64,000 nt of DNA from Symsagittifera roscoffensis (Eukaryota > Xenacoelomorpha > Acoela > Convolutidae), in assembly GCF_963678635.1 (NCBI RefSeq), contig NC_087066.1, positions 62,564,282-62,628,281 on the forward strand. The letters run 5' to 3'. Shown in pieces: positions 1-13,155 of the stretch; positions within the stretch are counted from its first letter, which is position 1; each line of letters opens with the position of its first letter. Under the pieces are notes generated by a model that was not told where the DNA came from, ran no database searches, and worked only from the letters and a program-made list of their open reading frames with translations. Position numbers and translations under genes: made by a program.

Positions 1-2147
1 TCAACTATCAAGTATCAATGGACGAATTTTTACTGATTAAAAGTGAAAGATGAATGAACTCAACTATCAAGTCCGAAGAGGTATAATGAGATATCGAGTA
101 TCAATTGATTAGCTGAGAGTTTACAAAATTTTACCGAATAAAAATTGTAATTAAATCGAGGAGAATTGATTTTACTAAGAAATAACTTGGCATAAACTAG
201 TGGCTGTTTCGATCCAACTGTAATTGAAAAAACTATAGGGCGTTATGAATATATGACCACGGGATTTTCTGTTTATCAGTGTTTCCGATCTGAATAAGAA
301 TTTCAAAAAAAGTAATGATCAAAAAAATTCAGGGAGATGTACATAAATACGTTAAAGCGTTCAATAAAGCATTGATTGAGATGGCCGTGAGATCACTATA
401 ATTTCGGTTTTTAATGTTTTGCTAAGTTTGTAAATCAAGACTTTTCTTCATTGATAAAGCGATCATTAACTAATTGTTGGCACACTCAATTTCACATACC
501 ACTACCCTTGCTAATTCTCAAAAAATATGAGAAAAAAATTATATATTGAGGGCCGAGGCGGAGAAAAATATCAGCTCAGTTTTCTTTCTAAAAGCAATTT
601 GCATAAACTCAATAAGATAGATCATCAATTTCTCTAGTTAATCAACGAAAAATGCCACACAAAAACTGAAGCACTTTTGATAATGGGGAAGGTGGTGTTC
701 CGATGAAATTGAGCTTACCAACAATTAGTTAATAATAGCTTAACCAATGTTGAAGAAAAACGGTTGGCAAACATCTCAATACATCAAAAACTTAAGCCTT
801 GGCGACCTCACGACTATCTCAATGCATGTTCTAGTGAGTACTCTTCCATTTGTGTACATTTTCCGTAAATTAAATTGATCATCGCTTATTTTTAGAGTCT
901 TAGAGCAAATCAGAAACGGGATAAACAGGCAGCATTAGTAGCGAATTTAGGGGGAGGGGAGGGCCGGACACCTACCCCCTCAGGGATTCGATCTCCTGCC
1001 GACCCAAAGGATCCCCCTTTGTACTATTTTGAGGTATCCCTTTTTGGCTGACTGACCTTAAAATTTTTCTAAAGGCGCCTTGGGCGCCAATATATACTAA
1101 GTTTGAGGGGAAGCGCGCGCCAAAAAAAAAACGCGATTTTTTTGCCAAAATTTTCCAAAAAGTCCTCAAAAACGCTTTTTTGACCTGTTTTTTCACAAAC
1201 TTGCCCGCGGCGCAGAAAGATTTGTCGAATTAGGGTCTTTACAGTGATTTGGGAGAGCTCAGAAGTTCAATTCGATTGACCTACAAAAAAGGTCAAAATT
1301 TTCAATTTTTTTTTAATCCGTCCCCCTCTCCTCGAGAAATTTCTAGATCCACGCCTGGGCAGCACAGTGTTTATTCATTCAAAAAAACACCCGACTAGTT
1401 TTGAAAAACAAAAAAAATTTGACAAAGTTCGGATGTAGAATTTTTCGAGGGGAAGGGCGGATGACAAATTTTTTTTTCAAAAGATGGTCGACCTTTTTTC
1501 ATGTCGGCAAAAATGAGCTCTTCCGAACGGCCAAAAAGACCCCAGTGAAACAAAGGTTTGTTGTGCACGCTATTTTTTAAAGAAATAATGCCAAAAAAAC
1601 GTTTTCACTAATTTTTTATTGTTTTATCCAAAACATTCTTTTTGGCGCACACTCTTCCCTCAACAAAAAAAATATTGCTGTGAAAGGCGCCCACCCCTGG
1701 AGAAACTTTTATACAATTGTTGGTGGAAAAAAGATGTCGTAGTGGGTTTCCAAATGGGTGCTTTTGGTTGGCGAGGGTTCGAATTCATGAGAGTAAGAGT
1801 ATCTTATAATCCACCCCAAACTCCGTCCCCACTCAGAAACCGACCCTAAAATGATGCAGAAAAGGTTTTTTAATCAATTGTCTTCGTCTATTATAAATAG
1901 AGGCTAACAATGCTCAAAAAAGAACACTTAAAGCGCATTCTCAAACTTACCTTTTTCTGAAGAGCGATAATATTACGCAGGAGTTAATGAGTTTTTGGTC
2001 AAAAATTATTAATGAACGAATGCCAGTTTTGCCTAAAAATACTTTTTAATAGAAAGTATTTTGAAACTTTGACGGTCAAACTAATTATAACGTCTGGTTT
2101 CTGCTGGTGTTTCTAGATTGAGATTTACTAATCTTGTCTTGTCTTAC

Positions 2148-2182
2148 CTCCCGCCACTGCCGCCGTCGCCTTCGGTTGATAC
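2148..2182 (-). other. Candidate 35-nt microexon
   Basis: On the minus strand a GC-rich 35-nt segment is preceded by a pyrimidine-containing acceptor ending ATCTCAG and followed by the donor GTAAGA. In one frame it would encode VSTEGDGGSGG. The GC-rich island stands out in AT-rich surroundings. No partner exon was found, so this is only a candidate; chance occurrence of splice signals is possible. Confidence 0.2.
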
Positions 2183-5100
2183 CTGAGATGACGGTGGTTA
2201 GTATTAATAACTAGGGTAATAAAAACAGGCGACTGAAGGGAAATAAAATTCGATCTGGGATCTAAAGTCAAATAAAAAATTACAACTTGATTCGCGACTC
2301 TTGTTTATAGTGTGTATAAAAGAGCTGCAAAGTAATAAATATTCATAAACACGACCAAAAACTGCTAAAAATGCTGATCAATTTTTACTTAGTCTTATTC
2401 CTATTCAACTTTCATCAAATTTTTCGCCTATTTTTGGATAAATTATTTTCTGCCAGGGAACAGGTAACTTTTCAAAATTGAGAAGTTGGTGGGAGCAACC
2501 TGTAAAAAAGAGGGCAAATTTTATCTCTCCCTTAAGTTGGAAATAGTTGAATGATATCAGCAAATTATTCATCAGTTCAGAGCGGGGGTGATCCCACACT
2601 TGAGCTTTGATAGTGCATTTGCTGAAGGTGCTCCATTAACAACATAGTCTCATTATGCATTCCAACAGAGCTGCTACCTGGGAGCTACTATGTCTAGCCG
2701 GCAATGAGGAAAGGAATTAAACTGAAAAGAAAAAACTGCAAAAAAAAACATACGACGAAGAGAAAGAAGCGACGATTTTAGCTTCATTTTTCTACCTTCC
2801 ATAAATGGTGTATTGTTCATTGGATGTTGCCCCTTCAACCAAAATTTTGATTGCTTATGATGCACACAAGCGTCCATATATCCATGTACATTATTTGTAT
2901 TCCGTAGCACAAAAATAAATGAATGTTTCCCGGTTTCTAGTCATAAGCGGCCTAGTTTGTTACATGCGTGTATTGTTTGCTTTCTGACCACCATAAATGG
3001 TAAAATCTATGCACGTCTACAAATCTGACTTTACAAAATTCATATAATATGACTGTCAAAAAACACAAAGATTTTATACGGGCTGATGCTTAAATAATAA
3101 TACCTTCACAAAATGTCTCGCCAAAAGAAAAAAATCAATACTGTGTTATATAATCTCCAGAAATATGGCAGAAATCCATTTAACAAAAGATGTAAAAACA
3201 GGGGGAAATAGGGCAATTTTAAATGACAATCAACCAAACCAAATCAATTCCAGGAAACATTCACAGGCAGTTTGCAGATAAAAAAGACATCAAAATTTTT
3301 GAGAACTAAGTAAATTTGGAAGGCAGAAAGGCGGTTAATTTGAACGCATGAATAAATTCAGGGTGGCTAAACTAATTTCAAGCCCAGGGAAATTTCCGGC
3401 CAAACGAAGAGAACATTTCAACTCCTTTTCACAATTTAGCTAAGTGAACAAAAAACTGAAAAGGTAAATCTGCATATGTAAAAAATAGCTAATCAAGTTA
3501 ACATGGTATGGAAATGTCATGCAATGTGCGGTAAACTTATGTATGAAATGGCATTAAGCAAAAATGAAAAGTTGGGGAAATATCCTAGTAAAATGATTGG
3601 TTGTAGAGAACTCAATTAACAAATCAAATTACTATCATATCTAGTTATGTAAATTTTCTCCTTTTGTTGCAAAAATTCACTAAGAATTATATTGGTTGAA
3701 AAAAAGGGAGAAAGAGCCGGTTTTGCATTACTTGGCCCACGTGCCATAAAAATTTAGGGAAAAAATAACAAGAGGCAAAAGGTGAACAACATAAGAAGTC
3801 GAACTTACTTGAGGCGATATAAAAAATCAGATATTATGAAATTATTTTGTACAACGTGACTGACTCATTTTTAACAGCACAGTCACATAAAAACTACCCG
3901 AGTGAAAAGCAAAATAAAATCGATAGCCGGCGGTGTACGAAACATTGTACCCAACGGATCAATAGACGTTTAAACTCATTCGCGCTTTCATCATTTTTAA
4001 ATATTGGGGGTGCTAGCTTACCTGTGTTTAAGGTCCAGTTCGTCTAACAAAATTCCAGATTTAAATCTCACAATTCCAAGTCAAAATATAATACTTTTGT
4101 GATAACCACAAAACAACGATACGAAAAATACAAAAGAATTTATCAGGAAAAATGAAGAACTAAACGGATTTGCAGTATGATTTGTTTCTGTCCAATCTTT
4201 CAAATCAAAGGCTTACCAAATATTAAATTTCAGCTCAGTTATTTGAAGAAAATAAATCCGCTCGAATGCCATACTTTTTATTTTGTTCTGTTTTTCAATG
4301 ATATCGAAACTTTTACCGCCTTATATCATAGACACAAAGTACAAACAGAGAATATTTGACTGAATTTTTTAGTTCAACTAGGAAAAAATCAAAGGTCCAA
4401 AGCACAACGTAGTATCGACAAATTGAAATGAAGTCTCGTTTGAAGCTTCGGTTGGTAGCACAAGTTGCTTTTGGTGACACAGTTTCACGCTTCAGTGACT
4501 GACTACACAGGACAAAAATGGTATGAAAAAAACTTTTTGTCGCTATGGTGCTTGATACAGTCACAGCTTAACGTACTCAAACTTTTTCCATTCTATGACC
4601 ATACAGGGTCATGAGCCAAATTATGATTCAAATTTATATCGGTATAGTCATCATGAGACCAAAAGTGTGAAAAGGTGAGAGTGCCAAAATTTCAAATTCA
4701 TTCCCAATTTTCGAACGTGATTCAATTGCTTTTAATAAAGCCCAATAGTGTCCTTTGGCTGTAACGTTTCGTCATCCACGCAATTATTTGACCCAAAATT
4801 TTCCAAAAGTTGCCTGAAAATTTTCGATTGATTTTTATCGCTACATTCTAAAATATGAAACTGCAAACAATGATAGCCGATTGCTGAGCAAGTAGCACAG
4901 AATGTTTCGAACACACCCATTTAGTAGAGAAATTGAAAAAAAAAGGAAATTTAGGGAAACATTTTGAAAAAAAAATCACTGCTCAGATTTTGGTAAAGAG
5001 CTATAGATTTGCGTGAAAATCTGTCAAATGAGTGATTACAATAGTTAATATAAATTTTCAAAAAAACGAAAAACTTAAGAGTATTCAATCTCTTGTCATG

Positions 5101-5595
5101 TCATTTTGTCTGATAAACGTAAAAACTCAGACTAGTTTTTCCCGACACTGAGGCAATTTGTTTTATGGAACCTGAAACACGACCAAAAAGCTTGAAACGC
5201 AAGCCAAGAAAAAAAATTTGCGAGAAAAAAACATTGCGTTTCTTCTGAGAGAACTTTAAGAGAGAACTGAAAGAGAACTGAGAGAACTTATGAGATAGAG
5301 AACTTTAATTTGAAATAAAGTAAGGATTGCAAAAAAGAGTGCTGAAACGGAAATTCGAAGTCACTTCTTTTGGCGCGAAAAAAATGTCATCAAATTTTGC
5401 TTCAATTAACATGGACAGTTAAAGCAAACTTACTTTGAAGTTGAAGAAAAAACAAAACAAGTAACAAAAAATAGGAAAATTAAAATATCATAATTTTTGT
5501 AATATTTTTTGATAATTTTACAGATTTCAATACGTGTCATATCAGTTTACACCACATAAGTCAATTCTTGAAGTGAATCAATATTAGTGGGTTAA

Positions 5596-5853
5596 AATTG
5601 GCTGAATTTTTTGCCTTTCGAAAATGATACAAGTTGGCTGGAGAAGTTGCAAAATGCGGCTGATATTGCCGGACTGAACTGGACTGTTTTTGCTGAGGTT
5701 GGAATGACTGATAGAATTAAAAGCCTTGAGATGCATTTGCATTCGACAATGGGGAATAATCACAATCAGAGCCGGCTCTTATCCCCCTACACCAGCCCAA
5801 CAACCCACCGACCCAACAGAGCTGAACAGAAACAGACCCAAATAGTCCTTTAG
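5596..5853 (+). other. Possible coding fragment, unrecognised
   Basis: An open stretch with more balanced amino-acid composition than its neighbours (contains SWLEKLQNAADIAGLNW). It has no ATG near its start, follows an in-frame stop at 5,593, and carries no clear splice acceptor in frame. It may be a decayed exon, an old transposon piece or a chance ORF. I do not recognise it. Confidence 0.12.
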
Positions 5854-6717
5854 GGATATTTTAGGCACGCGTCTGGTCTAGATCGAATTTAAAGGGCCGC
5901 AACCATCGCATTACCATACGGCTCCATTGACAATGCCCAACTAGCATAACTTATCCAATGTTATAAAACTAATTTTCCACCTTTTGCGACTATTTGTCCA
6001 TTAACAATTTCTAAACTGCATTTTTTTTTACTAATAGCAGCTTCTTTCTTTATTTATGGGTTTGAAGTTGCAGACCTGTAGTTAAGTGGTGCAGGAATAA
6101 GCCGTCGTTTTGCATTTTTAGCTGAATAAACGGCTAAAACATGAATAAACTTATTTCAGTGGAACATAAAAAGAGCAGCCTACTTGAAATATCAAATGCC
6201 ATGTTAACGACGCAGGCAGCATTTTTACGGTCGGTTCCCCGCTGGTTTTGAACAATGGTCAGACAAATTTTCAATTTACGACCGCAACTTACTTCTGGAC
6301 TCGAATAAAAAGAAGGGCAGGTTCAAATTTTGATTTGTTGGGGAGCTATTTCTAATCAGTGGTAAAAATGCACTTTGCGAGAGATAAGGTTACATGTGAA
6401 TGAAATAAGCCAGGCGTGAACGAGTTGCTTCTTCATCATTGATAAGCGCTGCTATCGCCATCTGCGAAAAGTTCAAGTAACTTACTAACTGCTAAAAGAC
6501 AGAACAAAGTTCACCCCCAAGCTCGTCTAAAATTACTTTAAAAAAAACATTTTTTCGGCGAAAGGCGCGGATCTAGGATTTTCTTGAACATGGAGGAATT
6601 TTTGTCGACTTTTTCAGGCCGACCAAATTGATTTTTTGGGATCTCCCATAACACTATCAAGAAAGAAATTTCTGTGCTACAGCCAAATTTTTGAAAAAAC
6701 AGGCCGTAAATTTTTAA

Positions 6718-6785
6718 CACAGAAGCGAAGCTGCACTTCGCAAACATAAGCGAAAAAACGACAAGAAGTAGCTTTAAAAGTGGTG
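6718..6785 (+). repeat. Dispersed short repeat with GCGAAGC palindromic core
   Basis: This is one of several related segments containing a phrase near ACACAGAGGCGAAGCTTCGC followed by CACAAACATAA and CGACAAAAAG. Others lie near 9,015-9,065, 12,280-12,345, 17,118-17,200, 24,200-24,270, 24,635-24,715 and 39,922-39,985. In the 24.6-kb copy the core GCGAAGCTTCGC is a perfect 12-nt palindrome. The family type is unknown (SINE tail or small non-autonomous element). Confidence 0.5.
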
Positions 6786-7083
6786 AAAAAGAGACAAAAA
6801 TATTAAAGTTTAAAAAAACGAACTCAAAAAACAACGAACTTAGAAAAAAACAAGAATTGAGCCTCCAGTCCTCAGAAATTTGAGTTTTCTTGTTGACTGC
6901 CCTACACAATTGGACCAGTGACGTTTATAAAAACCAAAGACAAAGCGAGAAAGCGACAACGAAAAAGGGACTTAAAAATGCACAGAAATTTTGTATGTAA
7001 TAATTTGGATTGTAATTAAATTAAGGCAAACAATTTAACTTTGCATGTACAAAAATGGAAAGTACTAAAACCAAAACAATGAG

Positions 7084-7667
7084 AACAAGACTGCTTGTAT
7101 CAGGGCGAAGCCCTGAATGTTCCGACTGCCCATTAAGGTTTATGGAGCAGTAATATCATTAAAAAATTAAAAGTAATAAAACAAAATGAAATTTTTTTTC
7201 TTCAAAATTTGGAAGTTTTTTTTATAAAAATCATCACCCCAAGTCGGAACAATAAAAAAAATTCTAAAAATTTTTTTATGAAAATCACCCCCCAGATGCA
7301 ATATGAAGTACAAAAAGATAGATTTCGCTCCTTGTAACAAATCAATTATGGCAATTAAGCTTCTTTCAACTAATTTGGAACGATTTTAAGACAGATTAAC
7401 TCTCCGCTTACGCGTTAATAGCGCGAAATATATCGCACGTTAATTGCCCCAAATTGGCCAAAATTGCAATCTTTAAACCCCCATAACTTTACGAAAAATG
7501 ATCACAGGTGAAATATCTTTTCAAATTTAAGCTCAGGATAACAATAGCTTTCGAATGATAAAAAAAATTCCGTCAAAAATGGCTTGTTAAAAAGTCGAAA
7601 TTTGTCTGAAGAAAAAAACCCACCCCGAGCACAAATATTCCGTTACTTTCGTATCGAAAGTCGGAAC
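7084..7667 (+). mobile_element. MITE-like element, copy 1
   Basis: Copy 1 of a non-coding repeat also found at about 8,155-8,636 and 39,015-39,511. The inner element begins GTTCCGACT at 7,119 and ends with the exact inverse AGTCGGAAC at 7,667 (549 bp), so it has short terminal inverted repeats. Just upstream all copies share AGACTGCT, GTAT and a small hairpin AGGGC-GAA-GCCCT. Internal shared blocks include TTACGAAAAA, CACAGGTGAAATATCTTTT and a 3' CAAATATTCCG segment. No transposase frame is visible, which fits a MITE moved in trans. Confidence 0.6.
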
Positions 7668-8154
7668 AAAAACTAATCAATTCAAAATCGTCCGCTACCA
7701 GCTCAAAATTAGTATAATTTTGCACCAAAAGCACATTCCAAAAACTTTAGCGTTGATCAGCTCAAAAGGTTACCGTACAATAATTGTAATGAAAGAATAA
7801 CACTTTGGACTGCGAGGGGTCGAATCCCTGAAGGCGGATGGTAAATCCACTAATAGTGACAAAACTACTGGCACTACTTGGAAAGTTCTAACCCGAAAAA
7901 AAAAACATATTTTTTGCGTACTTTTCTCACCTAAACCACCATGCTTGAGCAGAAAAGGGTCTCGAGGCTCAATATGAAACGTTTAGCAGAAGTGCCAATC
8001 TCTCTGAACACAAAACACTTCCTCCAATAGTTTTATTTTGACTTTCAGACAACACTCACGGTGTTTCTCTTTAATTGAATTTCGCTTCCAATTCCTGATT
8101 GCCCATCAAACCCCTTAATTGCCAAATTAAAATTTCATTGAATGAGGCAGTAAA
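7668..8154. other. Spacer between two MITE copies
   Basis: No gene is visible. A tRNA-like B-box phrase (GGGTCGAATCCC) lies near 7,819, probably part of a SINE remnant. Confidence 0.4.
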
Positions 8155-8636
8155 AAACAACACTGCTCGTATCAGGGCGAAGCCCTGAATAATCTGACTA
8201 CCTGTTAACGTTTTATGGAGCAGTAATAACATTAACAAATTAAATGTAATAAAATAAAATGAAATTTTTTTTTCTGAAGTTTGAAACTTTTTATGAAAAT
8301 CATCCCCCCACACGCCATATAATGTACAAAAGGATAGATTTCGCTCCTTGTAACAAATCAATCATGGCAATTAAGCTTCTTTCAGCCAATTTGGAACAAT
8401 TTTAAGACGGAAAAACTTGGCAATTTTTAATGACAATTTTTAAACCCCCATAACTTTACGAAAAATGATCACTGGTGAAATATCTTTTCAAATTTGAGCT
8501 CAGGACAACAACACCTTTTGAATGATATAAAAAAATTCCGTCAAACATGGCTAGTTAAAAAGTCGAAATTTGTCTGAAGAAAAAAAAACCCACCCGAGCA
8601 CAAATATTCCGTTACATTCGCATCGAATGTCGGAAC
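8155..8636 (+). mobile_element. MITE-like element, copy 2
   Basis: Second copy of the element at 7,084-7,667, sharing the AGGGCGAAGCCCT hairpin, the TTTATGGAGCAGTAATA block, the TTACGAAAAATGATCAC block and the terminal GTCGGAACAAAAA. It is shorter (an internal segment with the ACGCGTTAATAGCGCG region is missing) and its left terminal repeat has decayed to ATCTGACT. Confidence 0.55.
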
Positions 8637-8799
8637 AAAAAGTCAAAATGGAATTACTCATGAGAGCGCAATCGATTGGCGGAGAATTAAATTAGCCAAT
8701 CGGAACTACCATTCAACAGAAAAGCGAAGTGGAGAATCGCGCAACTAGCAAAACTAACCAAAGATAGCATTGAAATCTAGAAAAAAAATTGAAAGCACT

Positions 8800-10770
8800 A
8801 GGATATTTTTTGGCTTTATTACTTGTTATGCGGAATCACTAGAATCACTTGATCGTTTGTCCATTAACAAATTCATTTTTTAAAAGATTTTCCGACACTT
8901 TTCTTCTTGAGGTGCACACTACGCCTGGGACCTCAAAAATCTTCGATTCGAATCTAATCGTTTATCACATTAAACTTTTTCAAACGATTTATTCATAATG
9001 CAATGAACTTGATTACAGAGGAAAAGCTGCGTTTCGCGAACACAATCGAGGAAACTGCAAAAAAAAAAATCTGAACAGGCAAAACAAAACGAAACCAGGA
9101 AAAAAAACCAAAAAAAAATAAAATTACACCATGAGAAACAATTTTGAACTTCCATTTTGAGACTAGCAAGATCACATTAATAGATCTGCTCCTTGATAGT
9201 TTGTCCATTGAAACATTAAATTTTTTTAGCTTTTCCCGCACTGTTCATCTAAAGATACCACTTACTCCGGGGACGGCAAAAATCATAGGTTCGAATCTGG
9301 CCAGGACCTATTTGTTTTGAACGGGGAAAGTCCAATTAAAAAAATTGTCGGCCTATTGTTTTTCTACTTATGTTTTGCCGGCTTGGTTGCAGAACCATCT
9401 TTTTTTTCTGCTGTAAGCAATTTTCATTGAATTTGAAAGTCTTTTCGATCTAATTCTGAGTATACTGAATCTGATTTTATTTTTTAATTCCTTTCTTAAA
9501 ATGTTTTTGTTCAAAATTTTTTTTCGGCCACAAGTTAGGTTTCTGCTTTTGAAGATTTGTGAATTTTTTGTGCGTCTTTTTACGCTTTTCCGGCACAGTT
9601 CATCTTAAAGTACCACTTACGTATGGGACGGCAAAAATCTCAGGTTCGAATCTAGTCCCATTAAAAAAAACTGTCGACCTGCTGTTTGTCTGCTTATGTT
9701 TTTTGTCGGCTTGGTTTTTTTTCTGCTATAAGCAATTTTCATTGAAGTTGAAAGCGTTTTTGATATAAATCTGTAAATTGTGAGTTAAATAAATGTGATT
9801 TTTTAAAACTTTTCTTATTCTTTTCTAGTTAAAATATTTTGGCCGCAAGTTTGGTTTATTTTCTTTTTGAAATTAGTGACCTACTTTTGAGTCACATGAA
9901 GCAAAAAATAGACTTTTGCTTTCTTTGTGTCTCCAGAGGGCTGAGCAGAAAACTTTTAGAACTTGCAATTGTGTTTCTGACCTGTTGGAAATCAGCTAAA
10001 AAAAGGAAAATTTAGAAATACACCAAGAGAAAAAAAATGGATATCCATTTTGAGACTAGGAGCATCGCTTTCTCTCATCTGCTTCTTGTTTGTTTGTTCA
10101 TTAATAAGCTTATTTTTTTTAGATGCTCTATTACTGGACATCTAGAGGTACCAATCACGCCTGAGGCGGCAAAAATCTTAGGTTCGAATCTGGCCAGAAC
10201 CCATTTTTTTTCAAACGGGAAAGTCCCATTAAAAAATTGTCGGCCTTTTGTTTGTCTGCTTGTTTTTTCGGCTTGGTTGCCACCTCATCTTTGTTTCTGC
10301 TGTCAGCAATTTTCATTGTAGATGAAATTTTCTTTGATATAATTCTGTAAATTGTAAATTTATTAAATCTGACTTTTAATTTTCTTTTTTTAACATTACT
10401 CGTTAAAAAAAAATTTTCGGCAGCAAGTTTGGTTTCTGTTTTTCTGAGATTAGTGACCTACAATGCGTCGTTTCATGCAAAAAATAGACTTTTGCCTTCT
10501 TCGTGCTTCAAGAGGGCTGAGCGGAAACATTAGAACTTGGAATTGTGTTTCTGGCCTCTAACCTATTGAAAAAAAATTGAATATGCATTTTGAGATTGGA
10601 AATATCACATTCTAACATCTGCTTCTTGGTTGTTTGTTCAATAATGAACTCATTTTTTGTTTACTTTTTCCAGCACAGTTCATCTTAAGGTACCACTTAC
10701 GCCTGGGACGGCAAAAATCTTAGGTTCGAAACTGACCAGAACCTTTTTTTTTTTCAAACGGGCAACTAAG
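8800..10770 (+). repeat. Local array of SINE-bearing units
   Basis: Five related units follow one another with tRNA-like heads at about 8,893, 9,240, 9,594, 10,134 and 10,678 (spacing about 345, 345, 540 and 540 bp). Each head carries a phrase near GGGACGGCAAAAATCTTAGG followed by GGTTCGAATCTGGCC, which contains an RNA polymerase III B-box-like sequence. The longer units share downstream blocks (GTCGGCC, TTTGTCTGCTT, GGCTTGGTTG, AAGCAATTTTCATTG, then TTAGTGACCTAC and GAGGGCTGAGC). This looks like a tRNA-derived SINE amplified locally by segmental tandem duplication. Confidence 0.6.
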
Positions 10771-13084
10771 CTGATGAAAAACACAAGGAGAAAATTATGG
10801 AGTTTGCAAAAAAAACAGGTCATGACCGGATCCGAACTCAGGCATTCGAATCTATTCAATGAGTCTGTTAGACAATGTTTACCTGGAAAAAGTTTTAAAT
10901 TCCAAATAGAAAAGCAAAGAGCACGCTTGCCTTCATTTCCTTGATCAGCAACTGTCTAACTTGCAGATCTAGTTTTCTAATTGTCGTGAAACAGAAAAAA
11001 ACTGATTTTGAAACGAGCAGTTTTCGATGAAGAAAACAATAACACTTGACTCCTAAAAAATATTAATAAGTCATTAAGCATATTCAATGAAAAAATTGAA
11101 ATGTACTTTTAATGAGTTATTCTATTTCATAGGGATTTTTAAAATGACTGATACTTGCTTAGAAGATAATATTTAAACGAAACCGGGAATCAATGCTCAT
11201 TTGTGATAAATGCAATTATTTTCCTACTGTTGGTTTGCAACAGGACAAAGTTGAGTTTAGGTGACTAAGTAGAAAGTGAAAATATAGAGGATGTTACCTT
11301 GAACAAACAGAAGAAATGAATACCCACTTACCTGGCATTCGAAGCACGAGAAACGCAATGAAAGTAGAGAGACCCGCAAATTGATTTGCGTCAAAAACCA
11401 ATCAGGCTAATTTGGTTAGGCAACCTTTAAAACAGACTTAGATACTCAGCATCGCGGGTTTAGGAGGAGTAAAAACAAGGAAACATTGTGAAAAAAATGG
11501 GTCCCATCTGAGCCCAAAAGCAGCCCTTCTGGGAGCCAAGGCAAACACATGTATTTTCATCAGTATTAAAATAAAAAGTTTGAAATTAGCTAGACGCCAT
11601 TTCGCCTCTGATCGGTGGTGCAAAACTGTCTCAAAGGAACCCTTTATTTCCAATACAGCTTCTAAGGCAACTGTGATGCCATGACTTGGAATATAGCATC
11701 AAAGAACTATTCACAACTGCAGCATGCCACCCAGAATTTGAAAGCAAAAATGAGGCTTTTAAAAATTAGCCCGAGGAAAGCGAAAAATTTTAAACACGTC
11801 GATATTGAAAACAAATCTTTGCAGTACGTAGGTGTAGTAGTTGGAAAAGAATGGAAAAAGTAGGAATGTAGGCTGCCATAACAATTCTTTCTTCTGCTAA
11901 AATAAGGGCAATAAAAAGGTATGGAGTGTTGAACGCGTATACTTTAGATGTTCAGGTAAATTGACACTTGGGAAAGGAACAAAAGAGCCCAATCACAGGC
12001 ATCTAAGGACTAATCAATGAACATGAACAAACTAAACTACGACATCAGCAGGTCTTAAATACTTGACGAAGTTCACCTAATGAAAAAAATCTAGAAACAA
12101 AACAATGAAAAATGATAACCTTTTTCTTGGAAAAAAGTGCAGAAAAAAAAACGTTTACTTTTTCACAAACAATTTGAAATGAAAAATGGTTAATTTAAGC
12201 TGTCTGATGGAACGCTTGAAATACAAAAGACAATTATGGGTTTCATAATATGAAAAAATAACTTTTGCTAAAATTCTACGCAGAGGCGAAGCAAAGCTTC
12301 GCACCACTTGCGATACTGCACAAACATAACATGACAAACTAGCAGACATAAATTGGGACCAAAAGTCGAAAAATAAAATTTTGATTATGTCGATAAAAAC
12401 TACATATTCTAGAACTTTCATAGCTTTGTCTTAGTTTGTCTTGAACAAAGTTCATTTTTCAAAAATCTATAAGCCAAACGGGACATTTGCATCCAAACAA
12501 AACTTACGAAGCGGTAACAAAGCCGACAAATTTTGAGCAGACACCCGTTAAGCCAAAACTGCTTTCTACAAAACATTGAAATTTTAAATTACCCTCCTCA
12601 AAAAATTTACACCCGCAAGAAACTTGTTTCGCTCATTGAACAGGCAAAAAAGAGGCCGCTAAACGCGATTAGGTATACACTGGAAAACTTTTCAGTCAAA
12701 AAAAATCTAAGAAAAACGAAAAAGAAAATAAACCCAGCAAAAGTTGCTAAATTCAAAACCAGCAACAAACAAGTACTGATTAAAATAGGTATTTGAAATG
12801 CAGACCTGCTTAAAATATGTCTGTTGGTTGACAGAGAACAGATTTCCTGAAAGGAGAACATTCTGTTAGACAATCTGCTTGCTTAAAAAAGTCTACCCCC
12901 GAATTGATAACGCTTACTAATTGCGAGCATAACAATTGCATGCGTAATAATTCCGTGCACAATAATCAACAAAGCAAAAAAATTTTGAGAACATATATGA
13001 TAATTTTGACATATATTTTGAGATCATATAAATAAACGGACGGGCAATAGTGCAAAAAATGTGGAAAATTTGTTTTTTGAAAAC
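10771..13084. other. No gene seen
   Basis: AT-rich DNA with no supportable gene. It contains one copy of the GCGAAGC dispersed repeat (about 12,280-12,345), a reverse tRNA-like phrase near 10,825, and the phrase TTGATAACGCTTACTAAT near 12,904 that recurs near 35,765. Confidence 0.5.
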
Positions 13085-13155
13085 ATTTCCAGACCGGTTT
13101 CAAACCACAACCCTTTGTCGTCTCAAGCAGGTGTGTTACTTTAGCACTCGATGAT
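13085..13155 (-). repeat. tRNA-like SINE fragment, reverse orientation
   Basis: Read on the minus strand it holds GAGACGACAAAGGG followed by GGTTTGAAACC, the same order as the SINE interrupted by the LINE near 31.8/35.6 kb (GGGACGACAAAGGTCCC, GGTTCGAATC). The B box is slightly degenerate. Confidence 0.4.

Larger units (their letters stand above)
1..7080. other. Gene-poor AT-rich DNA
   Basis: No gene is supportable here. Open frames are short, homopolymer-rich and lack consistent coding character. Weak repeat traces are visible: a tRNA-like B-box remnant in reverse orientation near 980-1010, a tetra-to-octanucleotide purine/pyrimidine-rich stretch at 1,300-1,850, and a phrase close to TCTAGATCCACGCC near 1,346 that recurs in altered form near 6,570 and 28,872. 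Two possible coding scraps (a 35-nt candidate exon and an ORF fragment near 5.6 kb) are listed separately. Confidence 0.6.

Noticed and set aside
4732-4920. 62-codon minus-strand frame
   Set aside because: No splice signals, domain or codon bias; chance ORF in AT-rich DNA.
10675-10745. tRNA gene
   Set aside because: A B-box-like GGTTCGAA is present, but the acceptor and D stems do not pair and related copies occur in an array; SINE head instead.
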